Made by a program: the position numbers and the translations under genes
Shown: in pieces, positions 8,037 to 16,553 of the stretch
Layout of the letters: every line of letters starts with the position of its first letter
Numbering within the stretch: the stretch's first letter is position 1
From: JBHJGP01 sp050331695
GTDB lineage: Bacteria; Pseudomonadota; Alphaproteobacteria; Geminicoccales; Geminicoccaceae
DNA: 64,000 nucleotides
Assembly: GCA_050331695.1 (NCBI GenBank)
Contig: JBHJGP010000007.1
Coordinates: forward strand, 43,703 to 107,702
Direction of reading: 5' to 3'
Notes under the pieces: generated by a model
The model's database searches: none
What the model saw: only the letters and a program-made list of their open reading frames with translations
Told to the model about the DNA's origin: nothing

Positions 8037-9692
8037 ATGATCAAGCGCCTGGCGGTGTGGTTCGTGCTCGTGTCGATCGGCGGTCCGACCGGCGCCCTCG
8101 CCACGACCTTGACCATCGGCACGAGCCAGTTTCCGAGCACGCTCCATCCGAACCTCCAGCTCTCCGTCGCCAAAAGCTACATCCAGCAGATGACGATGCG
8201 CCCGATAACGGCATTCGACCCGGAGTGGGAGCTCGCCTGTTTCCTGTGCACCGATCTGCCGACCCTGGAGAATGGCGGTGCTGTCGCCGTCGACCTCGAT
8301 GATGGCACCAAGGGTGTTCAGATCACCTACAGCCTGCACCCCGACGCGGTCTGGGGCGACGGCACTCCGGTCAGCACCGACGACGTCCTGCTCACCTGGG
8401 AGATCGGCCGCCATCCCAAGATCGGTATAGCCAACCAGGAATTGTACCGCGATATCACCGACATCGATGTTATCGACCAAAAGACATTTCGTCTGCATGT
8501 GCGTGAACTCGATTTCCGCTACAACGCGATCAACGATTTCCGTCTGATCCCCGCCCATCTCGAACGGGAGATCTTCGAACAGGATCCAGAGCGCTACGCC
8601 GAGCGGACAACGTTCGACAGCGATCCCACTCATCCGGGTCTGGCGTTCGGGCCCTACCGCATCACCGAAATCGAAACCGGGGCTTACGTGGTCCTGGAGA
8701 TCAATCCCACCTGGTGGGCCGAACCGCCCGCCTTCGAGCGGATCATCATCAAGACTATCGAGAACACCTCGGCTCTCGCAAGTAACCTGGTCTCGGGCGA
8801 TGTAGACATGATCGCGGGCGAACTGGGTCTACCACTGGACCAGGCGATCTCCTTCGAGGCACAGTATGGCGAGGACTATAACTTCCAGTATGAACCGGGT
8901 CTTATTTACGAACATTTGGATCTTAACCTCGACAATCCGATCCTCGCCGATCGGCGGGTGCGCCAGGCTCTTATCCAAGGTGTCGATCGCGCGGCCCTTT
9001 CAACGCAATTGTTCGATGGGCGCCAGCCGGTGGCTCACACGAGCGTGCATCCGCTCGATTGGGTCTACACGGACGACGTTCCGGTTTACGAGCGCAATGT
9101 CGACGAGGCCATAGCGCTGCTCGAGCAAGCCGGCTGGAAACTCGGCGCAGACGGTATCCGCCGGAACGACGCCGGCGACAGCCTCAGTCTCACATTGATG
9201 ACGACGGCCGGTAATCAAACGCGCGAACGGGTTCAGCAGTTCTTGCAGAGCCAATGGAAAGAGATCGGCGTCGAAATACGCATCCAGAACCAGCCGCCGC
9301 GCGTTTTCTTTGGCGAGACGGTCAGCCGGCGCAAATTCTCCGGCATGGCCCTGTTCGCTTGGATCAGTTCACCGGAGAACCCGCCCCGGTCGACCCTGCA
9401 TAGCGAAGAAATCCCGACCGACGAAAATGGCTTCGCCGGTCAGAACTACACCGGCTACTCAAATCCGGAGATGGATGAACTTTTGGACGCAATCGAGCTC
9501 GAGCTGGACCCGGAAGCCCGAAAGCAATTGTGGCACGAGATTCAAAGGATCTACGCCACCGACCTACCGGCCATCCCACTCTATTTCCGGGCGAACGCCC
9601 ATATCTGGCCGCACTGGCTGGAGGGTGTCACGCCGACCGGTCACCAGAACAGCTCCAGCCTGTACGTGGAAAACTGGCGCCGAATAAATTGA
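8037..9692 (+). CDS. Peptide/oligopeptide ABC transporter substrate-binding protein (SBP_bac_5)
   Basis: The 551-residue periplasmic protein has a cleavable signal peptide (hydrophobic LAVWFVLVSIGG, likely cleaved after GALA) and the family-5 solute-binding fold: PDAVWGDGTPVSTDDVLLTWE near residue 110, YRITEIETGAYVVLEINP, and the IIIKTIENTSALASNLVSGDVD region. It captures peptides or related ligands for the two permeases that follow. The ATG at 8037 is preferred to the GTG at 8031 because the GGAGGT ribosome site overlaps the GTG. It is followed after 13 bases by the permease genes, forming a three-gene operon that lacks ATPase genes. Confidence 0.92.
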   Translation: MIKRLAVWFVLVSIGGPTGALATTLTIGTSQFPSTLHPNLQLSVAKSYIQQMTMRPITAFDPEWELACFLCTDLPTLENGGAVAVDLDDGTKGVQITYSLHPDAVWGDGTPVSTDDVLLTWEIGRHPKIGIANQELYRDITDIDVIDQKTFRLHVRELDFRYNAINDFRLIPAHLEREIFEQDPERYAERTTFDSDPTHPGLAFGPYRITEIETGAYVVLEINPTWWAEPPAFERIIIKTIENTSALASNLVSGDVDMIAGELGLPLDQAISFEAQYGEDYNFQYEPGLIYEHLDLNLDNPILADRRVRQALIQGVDRAALSTQLFDGRQPVAHTSVHPLDWVYTDDVPVYERNVDEAIALLEQAGWKLGADGIRRNDAGDSLSLTLMTTAGNQTRERVQQFLQSQWKEIGVEIRIQNQPPRVFFGETVSRRKFSGMALFAWISSPENPPRSTLHSEEIPTDENGFAGQNYTGYSNPEMDELLDAIELELDPEARKQLWHEIQRIYATDLPAIPLYFRANAHIWPHWLEGVTPTGHQNSSSLYVENWRRIN

Positions 9693-9705
9693 TGCCCCCG
9701 GCTTT

Positions 9706-10665
9706 ATGACCAACTTCATCCTTCGGCGCTTGATCCACGCCGGCATCGTCATGATTGCGATGTCCTTTTTTATCTACCTCCTCATCGGCCTGATGCCCGG
9801 TGATCCGATCGATCTTCTGGCCAACGCCAATCCCGAAATCACCGCCGCGGACGTGGCCCGTCTCAAGGCGCTTTACGGCCTCGACCGTCCCCTCCTCGAG
9901 CGCTACGGCAATTGGCTGGGCGCAACGATCCAAGGCGACTTCGGTTACTCACGGCTTTACGCGAAACCGGTCTTGGAGGTTCTGGCAACGCCGATCCTGA
10001 ACACGGTAATTTTGATGGCGTCCAGCCTGATCCTGGCCTGCCTACTCGCCCTGCCGCTCGCCCTCGTCGCCGCCCGTTTCCGCCGCACTTGGCTGGACCA
10101 CGGGGTCAACTGCCTCGCCTTCGCCGGCATGTCGGTTCCCAGTTTCTGGCTCTGCCTGCTCATGATCCTCCTGTTCGCGGTCGAGCTTAGATGGCTGCCG
10201 GCGGGCGGCGTCTACAGCGTCGGCGACGGCTCCTTCATCGACCGGCTGGAACATGCGGTGCTTCCGGTGGCGACGCTTACCGTCCTCACCCTGGGCACGA
10301 TCGTCCGTTTCGGTCGCGGCGCCCTGATCGAGGGATTGGGTGAGGCCTATGTCCGGACCGCGCGAGCGAAGGGCCTTGGCCGCATGGCGGCGATCAATCG
10401 CCACGTCCTGCCGAACGCGCTTCTGCCGGTCGTGACCGTCCTCGCGCTTAACTTCGGCACCCTGCTTTCTGGCGCGCTCGTCATCGAGACCATTTTCGCC
10501 TATGGCGGGATGGGCAAACTGATCTATGACGCCGTGCTCGGCAACGACTTCAATCTGGCCCTGATCGGGCTTCTCGCGGCGACCATCCTGACCCTGTTGA
10601 GCAGCCTTTTCGCCGACATCCTCTACGCCTGGCTGGACCCGAGGATAACCTATGGCGACGGCTAG
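9706..10665 (+). CDS. Peptide ABC transporter permease, DppB/OppB type
   Basis: This 319-residue inner-membrane protein has six hydrophobic segments, beginning with the N-terminal FILRRLIHAGIVMIAMSFFIYL helix and the GDPIDLLANANPEIT periplasmic loop typical of DppB. The EAA loop that contacts the ATPase is visible as GEAYVRTARAKGLG followed by INRHVLPNAL. It pairs with the next gene, whose start it overlaps by 14 bases. It forms half of the channel for ligands delivered by the upstream binding protein. Confidence 0.93.
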   Translation: MTNFILRRLIHAGIVMIAMSFFIYLLIGLMPGDPIDLLANANPEITAADVARLKALYGLDRPLLERYGNWLGATIQGDFGYSRLYAKPVLEVLATPILNTVILMASSLILACLLALPLALVAARFRRTWLDHGVNCLAFAGMSVPSFWLCLLMILLFAVELRWLPAGGVYSVGDGSFIDRLEHAVLPVATLTVLTLGTIVRFGRGALIEGLGEAYVRTARAKGLGRMAAINRHVLPNALLPVVTVLALNFGTLLSGALVIETIFAYGGMGKLIYDAVLGNDFNLALIGLLAATILTLLSSLFADILYAWLDPRITYGDG

Positions 10666-11554
10666 GCTAAAGCTGCGCCCTGTCGGCCGGACGCCGATGA
10701 GCCCGGTCGCCTGGCTGGCGGCGACGGTTCTGGCCTTGATAACCCTCGCCTGCCTGGCGGCACCTTGGATTGCAGGCCTCACCGGCGTCGGCCCGGACAG
10801 TGTCGATATCCTCAACCGATTGGGGCCGCCCAGCGCCGCCCATCCGCTTGGCACCGACGATTTAGGGCGGGATCTGCTCCAGCGTCTTCTCCTCGGCGGT
10901 CAGGTTTCGCTTATGGTGGGTGTGCTCGGCGCGGTGGCGTCGGCGCTGGTGGGCGGTGTCATAGGCGTTCTCGCGGGCTACGTTGGCGGCCGCACGGACG
11001 ATCTCCTGATGCGCTTCACGGATTCGGTGATCGCGCTGCCGGCCCTGCCAGTCCTGATCGTCTTAGCGGCGGTCGACTTCACCGAAGTGCCGGCGCTGGC
11101 CTGGCTCGCCTCGAGCCAGGCGGATACGGCGAGGATCGTCTTCTTGGTGACGCTCTTTGGTTGGACGACGGTGGCGCGCGTGGTTCGGGCGCAAACCTTG
11201 AGCCTGCGCCGGCGAGAGTTCATTCGGGCCGCGGAAGCCCTGGGCATGTCGCCGATCAGCATTATGGCGAGGCACATAGCACCGAATGTCCTGGGCCCTG
11301 TGATCGTTGCCACAACCTTGGCGGTGGGCAACGTGATACTGCTCGAAACGACGTTGAGCTTCCTCGGTCTCGGGATACAACCACCGACGCCGAGCTGGGG
11401 AGGCATGCTCAGCGCGGCTCAGGATCTGATGTGGCAAGCGCCGCATCTGGCGGTGTTTCCGGGCCTCGCGATTTTCGTGTCGGTGGTGGCAATCAACCTT
11501 GTGGGAGACGGCTTGCTCACGCTGCTGGACCGAACCGACGACGCCTTAACCTGA
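10652..11554 (+). CDS. Peptide ABC transporter permease, DppC/OppC type
   Basis: The 300-residue permease shows the DppC features HPLGTDDLGRDLLQRLLLGG near residue 70 and the EAA loop REFIRAAEALGMSP followed by RHIAPNVLGP, then ETTLSFLGLGIQPPTPSWG. It overlaps dppB by 14 bases, indicating translational coupling. No ATPase gene follows; the next gene is the tyrosine autokinase after about 200 bases. The missing ATPases may be the OppD/OppF pair at 58.5-60.5 kb (inference). Confidence 0.93.
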   Translation: MATARLKLRPVGRTPMSPVAWLAATVLALITLACLAAPWIAGLTGVGPDSVDILNRLGPPSAAHPLGTDDLGRDLLQRLLLGGQVSLMVGVLGAVASALVGGVIGVLAGYVGGRTDDLLMRFTDSVIALPALPVLIVLAAVDFTEVPALAWLASSQADTARIVFLVTLFGWTTVARVVRAQTLSLRRREFIRAAEALGMSPISIMARHIAPNVLGPVIVATTLAVGNVILLETTLSFLGLGIQPPTPSWGGMLSAAQDLMWQAPHLAVFPGLAIFVSVVAINLVGDGLLTLLDRTDDALT

Positions 11555-11760
11555 AAGATTCGATATTTCTGGCAAACAGCTTCCTGTCTGTTCACCCAGA
11601 AAGTCATAACCCAGGATGGATCTTCAACAGCCGGCATGACCTTCGGTGACGCCTCCGCTATAGAGAGGTACCCCACCGTGGTGTCGGCTATAGACGACGG
11701 ACGGTCAAACCACCACTTGAGCGCGGAAGCCGCCTGCAGCCACTGAATTGGGAAGACAAG

Positions 11761-14055
11761 ATGGCGTACTACCCAGCATATGATTCGATCGCGGACCAAC
11801 CGTCTTCTGACGAACTTGATCTGCGCGAAATCTGGCGGGCGGTTTGGCGGCGCAAATGGCTGCTCGTGTTCACAATCGGCGTGTTCGTCGCTGGTGCTCT
11901 CTTCTATGTCGAGCGGGTAACGCCCCGCTACACCGGCAAGTCCGTCGTCCGCCTGATCCAACCCCAGGAAGCGGAAACAGTCGATCTGCCTTTGCTGGGC
12001 ACGGCCTTCGAATCCGGCGGCCCGACCCTCGAGACAGAGCTGGAATATCTCCAGTCGCGAGCCTTCGCCGCGCGAATGGTCGATGAACTCGGCCTGATGA
12101 GTGATCCCGAATACAATTCCAGGCTGCAGCCGGAATCGGCTCCTTTCTGGGAAAGCTGGGGGCTCGGCGAGTATGTTCCCGAAGATTTGGTCGCGACCGT
12201 CAGGGGCTGGGTTGGCCTCGGCGGCGATGCCGAGAGCCCGGCCGATCCGTTCCAGGAAAGTGGTGCGGCCACCAATCCGCTATTCGAAGGTGTGAGCGAA
12301 GAAGAGCTGACGCGCTCGAAGGTGATCAACCGCTTTCTCAGCGCCTTCTCGCCCCAGGCCGTCGGCAATACGCTTATCATCAGTCTCGGCTTCGAGTCCG
12401 AGAGTCCGACCAAAGCGGCCCGAATCGCCGGCGCGATCGCCGAAACCTACCTGCAAGCGCAATTGGAGCGAAAATACGAGAATTCGGAACGCCTCGTCAC
12501 CTGGCTGAACGAGCGGACCGAGGAGCTGCGGGCCGACGTGGCCAGCGCCGAGCAGGCGATCGTGAGTTATCAGTCCGAGCGGGGTCTCGCCGGCGAAGGA
12601 CGGCAATCGTCGATCGAACTTCAGCTTGCCCAGATGAATGCCGAACTCGCCCGCGCCCAGACCGCGCGCGCCCAGGCCGAAGCGCGCTTCAACCAGACCA
12701 GCGCCGTCCGCAGCAATCCGGCCCTCGCGGCCGATGTTCTCGGATCGCCGCTGATGCAGAGCCTGCGCGAACAGGAAACCCAATTGCTCCGGCGCTTGTC
12801 CGAGATGCGCTCGACATTCGGCGATCGGCATCCGACGATGCTCAACCTGCAGGCGGAGCTCGACAGCATCTACGCCAAGATGAACCAAGAGGTGGAACGC
12901 ATCGTCAGCGATTTTCGCAATGAGGTCGCGGTGGCCCGCGCCGGCGAGCGAGAATTGCAGAACCAGATCGCGGCGCTACAGGGCCAGGTCGCCCAACAGG
13001 ACAGCGATTCGGTTGAATTGCAGGCGCTGCGCCGGGACGCCGATGCCACGCGTCAGGTATTCGAAGCCTTTCTCCTGAAGGCCCAGCAGATTATCGAAAG
13101 CCGGGCCATCATCCGCCCCGACGCCGAGATCATGTCCAACCCCGAGGTGCCGGGCTCGCCCTCGTTCCCCAACAAGAAGCTCATCTTGATCATCGCGATC
13201 GGAGCCTCGCTTCTGGTCGCATCCGGATTGATCTTCGTGATCGAACGGCTCGATTCCGATTTCGGCTTCCGCAGCTCCGACGAGGTGCTTGCGGCGACCG
13301 GCTTGAGGGCTCTCGCCCTGGTGCCGGATCTGAGCAAGCGCGAGACCCGGGGCAATTCGGCCGAAGACTACATCCTGCAAAAGCCCAATTCGGCCTTCGC
13401 GGAAGCGTTGCAGCGGGTCCGAACGAGCCTGTTTCTGGGTGACCCCGAACAGACGCCCAAAACCATCCTGGTAACCTCTTCGGTGCCGTTCGAAGGCAAG
13501 ACCTTGCTCACGGCATCCCTGGCCCGCCAGTCGGCACGCTCGGGTCTTCGTGTGCTGCTGGTCGATGCCGATCTGCGCCGGCCGCGTTTGCACGAGATCA
13601 TCCGGGTCGCCAACACCGATGGCCTCGGTGATGTGCTTCAGGGCAATGTCGACACCGATGCCGCCGTGCGAACGGACGGCAAGTCGGGCCTCGATTTCAT
13701 CCCCGCCGGCAGCATGGTCGCGAGCCCGCCCGACCTCTTCCGCTCGGAGCAGATGAAACAGTTCCTGGAAGATGCGGCCGACGTCTACGATCTGGTGCTG
13801 ATCGACAGCCCGCCCGTGGGCGCGGTCTCCGACAGTTTCATTCTGTCAGGCCTGATCGACCGGACCCTCTACGTTGTCCGCTGGGAGGAAACACCCCGCG
13901 ACGTGGCCATGGCGGGGATCCGGCAGACGGTGGAAGCGGGCGCTAATCTCGCGGGCGTGGTCCTGTCCCGGGTCAACGTCAAGAAGCACGCCCGCTACGG
14001 CTATACGGACTCCGGCTACTATCGCGGTCAGTACAGCCGCTACTACGTGAACTAA
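11761..14055 (+). CDS. Wzc-like exopolysaccharide co-polymerase / tyrosine autokinase (BY-kinase)
   Basis: The 764-residue protein combines a Wzz chain-length domain with a cytoplasmic BY-kinase. Features in order: a first membrane helix (about 36-55), a long periplasmic coiled-coil region (about 220-450), a second helix near 472-492, Walker A (SSVPFEGKT, 573-582), Walker A' (VDADLRRP, 601-608), Walker B (LVLIDSPPVG) and a C-terminal tail with seven tyrosines (YGYTDSGYYRGQYSRYY). It controls polymer length and export of capsule or exopolysaccharide through autophosphorylation of the tail. It starts at an ATG with GGGAAG upstream. No Wza, Wzb or glycosyltransferase gene is nearby, so its polymer is unknown. 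Confidence 0.92.
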   Translation: MAYYPAYDSIADQPSSDELDLREIWRAVWRRKWLLVFTIGVFVAGALFYVERVTPRYTGKSVVRLIQPQEAETVDLPLLGTAFESGGPTLETELEYLQSRAFAARMVDELGLMSDPEYNSRLQPESAPFWESWGLGEYVPEDLVATVRGWVGLGGDAESPADPFQESGAATNPLFEGVSEEELTRSKVINRFLSAFSPQAVGNTLIISLGFESESPTKAARIAGAIAETYLQAQLERKYENSERLVTWLNERTEELRADVASAEQAIVSYQSERGLAGEGRQSSIELQLAQMNAELARAQTARAQAEARFNQTSAVRSNPALAADVLGSPLMQSLREQETQLLRRLSEMRSTFGDRHPTMLNLQAELDSIYAKMNQEVERIVSDFRNEVAVARAGERELQNQIAALQGQVAQQDSDSVELQALRRDADATRQVFEAFLLKAQQIIESRAIIRPDAEIMSNPEVPGSPSFPNKKLILIIAIGASLLVASGLIFVIERLDSDFGFRSSDEVLAATGLRALALVPDLSKRETRGNSAEDYILQKPNSAFAEALQRVRTSLFLGDPEQTPKTILVTSSVPFEGKTLLTASLARQSARSGLRVLLVDADLRRPRLHEIIRVANTDGLGDVLQGNVDTDAAVRTDGKSGLDFIPAGSMVASPPDLFRSEQMKQFLEDAADVYDLVLIDSPPVGAVSDSFILSGLIDRTLYVVRWEETPRDVAMAGIRQTVEAGANLAGVVLSRVNVKKHARYGYTDSGYYRGQYSRYYVN

Positions 14056-14087
14056 TCTCCCGGGCCGCCGAGGCCGGAGCTGGCCGT

Positions 14088-14141
14088 CTTTCAATTGAAA
14101 GTCGAAATAGATTGTCTATTTAACAATCTATGGTTTTCGAC
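14088..14141 (+). promoter_or_regulatory. Palindrome plus long hairpin over the comF start codon
   Basis: CTTTCAATTGAAAG (14088-14101) is a perfect 14-base palindrome. It abuts a larger hairpin: TAGATTGT (14108-14115) pairs perfectly with ACAATCTA (14123-14130), and flanking GTCGAAA (14101-14107) pairs with TTTCGAC (14135-14141) across a small bulge. The comF ATG at 14130 lies inside the stem, and there is no Shine-Dalgarno, so the structure may control translation or mark an operator. Confidence 0.5.
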
Positions 14142-14888
14142 CTTTCCTGGAGGCCAGCGCCAGCCGAGTGGTTTAAGCGTGGCCTCGATCTGGTTTTGCC
14201 GCCCCGCTGTCACGGCTGCGGCTCGGTCCTCTATGGCGATGACGGGCTGTGCGGCGACTGCTGGGGCCGGCTGACCTTTATCGCCCCACCCTTTTGCCGG
14301 ATCTGCGGTTTTCCCTTGCCCGGCAGCTCGGTCGATCAGCCTTTGTGCGCGGGTTGCGCGGCGAAACCGCCCGTGTTTGACCGGGCCCGGGCGGCCCTCC
14401 GCTACGACAATGCCAGCCGCCACTACATCCTGCGCTTCAAGAACCAGGGACGGCTCGCGGTGCAGGGGCTCTTCGCCCGCTGGCTCCATCACGCCGGCAC
14501 CGAAATCTTGGCGGAAACCGACGTCATCGTCCCTGTGCCGCTACACCGGTGGAAGCTGTTTCGAAGGGGCTTCAATCAGGCGGCGCTACTCGCCCAGAGG
14601 CTGGCTTCCCGAACCGGCCATCCGGTCGAGGTCAATGCTTTCCGGCGTATCCAGGCGACCCAATCGCAGAAGGGCCTGGGCGGTAATCAGAGATTGACGA
14701 ACATAACCGCTCAAGCGTTCGGCGTGGCGCCTGAGAGGCCGGCGTCCTTCCTCGACCAGCGGGTCCTGCTGATTGACGACGTGCTGACCACCGGCGCCAC
14801 GGCCAGCGCCTGTGCGAACGCCCTCAAGCGCGCTGGCGCTCTATCGGTTGACGTGCTCAGCCTAGCGAGGGTGGTAAGGAGTGGCTGA
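14130..14888 (+). CDS. comF: ComF family protein (phosphoribosyltransferase-like)
   Basis: The 252-residue protein has an N-terminal double zinc ribbon (CHGCGS, CGDC, CRICGFP and CAGC pairs, residues about 28-90) and a C-terminal type I phosphoribosyltransferase fold with the PRPP loop VLLIDDVLTTGATASAC. ComF proteins support DNA uptake in competent bacteria, but in alphaproteobacteria they are widespread and the biochemical role is unproven. The start codon sits within a strong inverted repeat. It is followed 43 bases later by the glutaredoxin gene, a conserved alphaproteobacterial neighbourhood. Confidence 0.9.
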   Translation: MVFDLSWRPAPAEWFKRGLDLVLPPRCHGCGSVLYGDDGLCGDCWGRLTFIAPPFCRICGFPLPGSSVDQPLCAGCAAKPPVFDRARAALRYDNASRHYILRFKNQGRLAVQGLFARWLHHAGTEILAETDVIVPVPLHRWKLFRRGFNQAALLAQRLASRTGHPVEVNAFRRIQATQSQKGLGGNQRLTNITAQAFGVAPERPASFLDQRVLLIDDVLTTGATASACANALKRAGALSVDVLSLARVVRSG

Positions 14889-14931
14889 AACACCATATCA
14901 CGCAGGCTGCTTAAAATTTGGAGTTCGTCTC

Positions 14932-15219
14932 TTGGCCCAGGTTGAAATTTATACAACGCCGTTTTGTGGGTTCTGTGCGCGGGCCAAGCGCCTTTTGCAA
15001 TCGAAGGGCGTGAACTTCGACGAGATCGACCTCAGCAAGCAACCGAACCGGCGTGACGAGATGATCGAAAGGTCTGGCGGGAGGCATACCGTACCTCAGA
15101 TCTTCATCGATGGCCGTGGTATCGGCGGTTCTGATGATCTCCGCGCTCTGGATTCCAGTGGAGAACTCGACACCCTCCTTAATGGCACGCAAAACGCGGG
15201 TGAAAGCGCAGCTCAATGA
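14932..15219 (+). CDS. grxC: Glutaredoxin 3 (GrxC)
   Basis: The 95-residue dithiol glutaredoxin has the active-site CGFC after VEIYTTPF, the cis-proline segment TVPQIFIDG, and the GSDDLRALDSSG glutathione-binding end. It reduces protein and mixed glutathione disulfides in the cytoplasm. I chose the TTG at 14932 because GGAG lies 8 bases upstream and the protein then begins AQVEIYTT as in other GrxC; an in-frame GTG at 14881 would add 17 unlikely residues. The stop overlaps the DUF1178 start (ATGA). The nitrilase gene often found between these two in related genomes is absent. Confidence 0.92.
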   Translation: MAQVEIYTTPFCGFCARAKRLLQSKGVNFDEIDLSKQPNRRDEMIERSGGRHTVPQIFIDGRGIGGSDDLRALDSSGELDTLLNGTQNAGESAAQ

Positions 15220-15626
15220 TCTGCTTTACGCTCCAGTGCGCCGATCTTCATCGCTTTGAAGCCTGGTTTCGCAATGGCGAGACTTATGACGAGCAGGCGG
15301 CGGCCGGTCAGATCGAGTGCCCCGTTTGCGGTAACCGGACGATCGAGAAAGCGCCGATGGCGCCTGCGATCACCAAACCGAAGGCCGAGCGGTCCCAGTC
15401 CATGGCGCTACAGGCCAGACAATTCGCGAGGGCGCTGAAAGCCCATGTCGAGGCCAATTTCGAATCCGTTGGCGAGCGTTTCCCGGAGGAAGCCCGAAAG
15501 ATCCACTACGGCGAAGCCGAAGAACGATCCATCTACGGCCAAGCCACGGTCGAGCAGGCGAAGGAACTGGTCGACGAGGGCATCAAGGTAGCACCCATAC
15601 CGGATGTGCCTGATCACGACGCGTGA
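15216..15626 (+). CDS. DUF1178 family protein
   Basis: This 136-residue conserved protein of unknown function is typical of alphaproteobacteria. It begins with MICFTLQCADLHRFEAWFRN, followed by a probable zinc-binding CPVCGN near residue 45, and ends with the conserved YGQATVEQAKELVDEGIKV segment that defines the family. It is translationally coupled to grxC through a 4-base overlap. Its stop is nine bases from that of convergent ubiG. No reaction is known for the family. Confidence 0.88.
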   Translation: MICFTLQCADLHRFEAWFRNGETYDEQAAAGQIECPVCGNRTIEKAPMAPAITKPKAERSQSMALQARQFARALKAHVEANFESVGERFPEEARKIHYGEAEERSIYGQATVEQAKELVDEGIKVAPIPDVPDHDA

Positions 15627-15635
15627 GCGATTTGA

Positions 15636-16385
15636 TCAGGAACGAGCAAACGCCAGATAGTTTACGCCCACGTCTTTGCTCAGGACGAAACGGTCCTGGT
15701 CCGCGACCCAGCTCATTCCGGCCAGCCGCTCGATCATCAGACCACTTGCCCGGCACCACCGCGCAAGCTCGCTCGGCTTAATCAACCGACTGTAGCTGTG
15801 GCTGCCGCGAGGTAGCCATCCCAGCAACCATTCGGCACCGACGATCGCCTCGGCGAAGGCTCGGGGCGTTCGATTGATGGTCGACAGGACCAGGCATCCT
15901 CGGGGTTTCAGGCCCCGGGACAAGGAGCGGACGAAATGATCAGGCTCGGCGACATGCTCGATCACCTCCATCGCCGTGATCACATCGAAACGGGCTCCCT
16001 CGTCGACCAGCGCTTCGAGGCTGGTGGCACGATAGTCGATAACCAACCCGCCCAATTCGGCGTGGGCTTGCGCCGCCCGGATCGCCTCATGAACCGGGTC
16101 GATCGCGGTGACTTCGGCGCCCAGACGGCAAAGCGGCTCGGCTAGAAGACCTCCACCGCAGCCGACATCGAGAATGCTCAACCCTTTGAGCGAAGCTCGG
16201 GCGGGTCGATCACCTAGACTAAAATATCTGTGCAGATTGTCCTTCAGAAAGGCGATGCGTGGCGGATTGAGCTTATGCAGAGGCGCGAGCGGCCCGTTCT
16301 CGTCCCACCAGCTATCGGCCAACCGGCGGAAGCGCTCAGCCTCGGCCGGATCGACGGTGAGCGCCCGTTCGGTCATCGCATCCAT
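15636..16385 (-). CDS. ubiG: Ubiquinone biosynthesis O-methyltransferase UbiG
   Basis: The 249-residue SAM-dependent enzyme performs both O-methylations in ubiquinone synthesis. It has the family N-terminus (FRRLADSWWDENGPLAPLHKLNPPR), the SAM motif I LSILDVGCGGGLLAEPL, the acidic motif VTAIDPVHEAI, and VITAMEVIEHVAEP, which is characteristic of UbiG. Length equals that of the usual enzyme. It is divergent from lysC, an arrangement conserved in many alphaproteobacteria. Confidence 0.96.
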   Translation of the reverse strand: MDAMTERALTVDPAEAERFRRLADSWWDENGPLAPLHKLNPPRIAFLKDNLHRYFSLGDRPARASLKGLSILDVGCGGGLLAEPLCRLGAEVTAIDPVHEAIRAAQAHAELGGLVIDYRATSLEALVDEGARFDVITAMEVIEHVAEPDHFVRSLSRGLKPRGCLVLSTINRTPRAFAEAIVGAEWLLGWLPRGSHSYSRLIKPSELARWCRASGLMIERLAGMSWVADQDRFVLSKDVGVNYLAFARS

Positions 16386-16553
16386 CCCTCGCCCTACACG
16401 CTCCGATTGTCCGTCTGGGCCACTAAGCGCTCTACTTGCTGTTGCAGCAGGCGACGACTACAACACCTCAATTCTCGCGAGACAAGGCTGGGTTGTTGCG
16501 ACCGGTTGGCGGCCGGGCGGCGCACGGGCCTACGGATCAGGAAAGCTTCTCTG

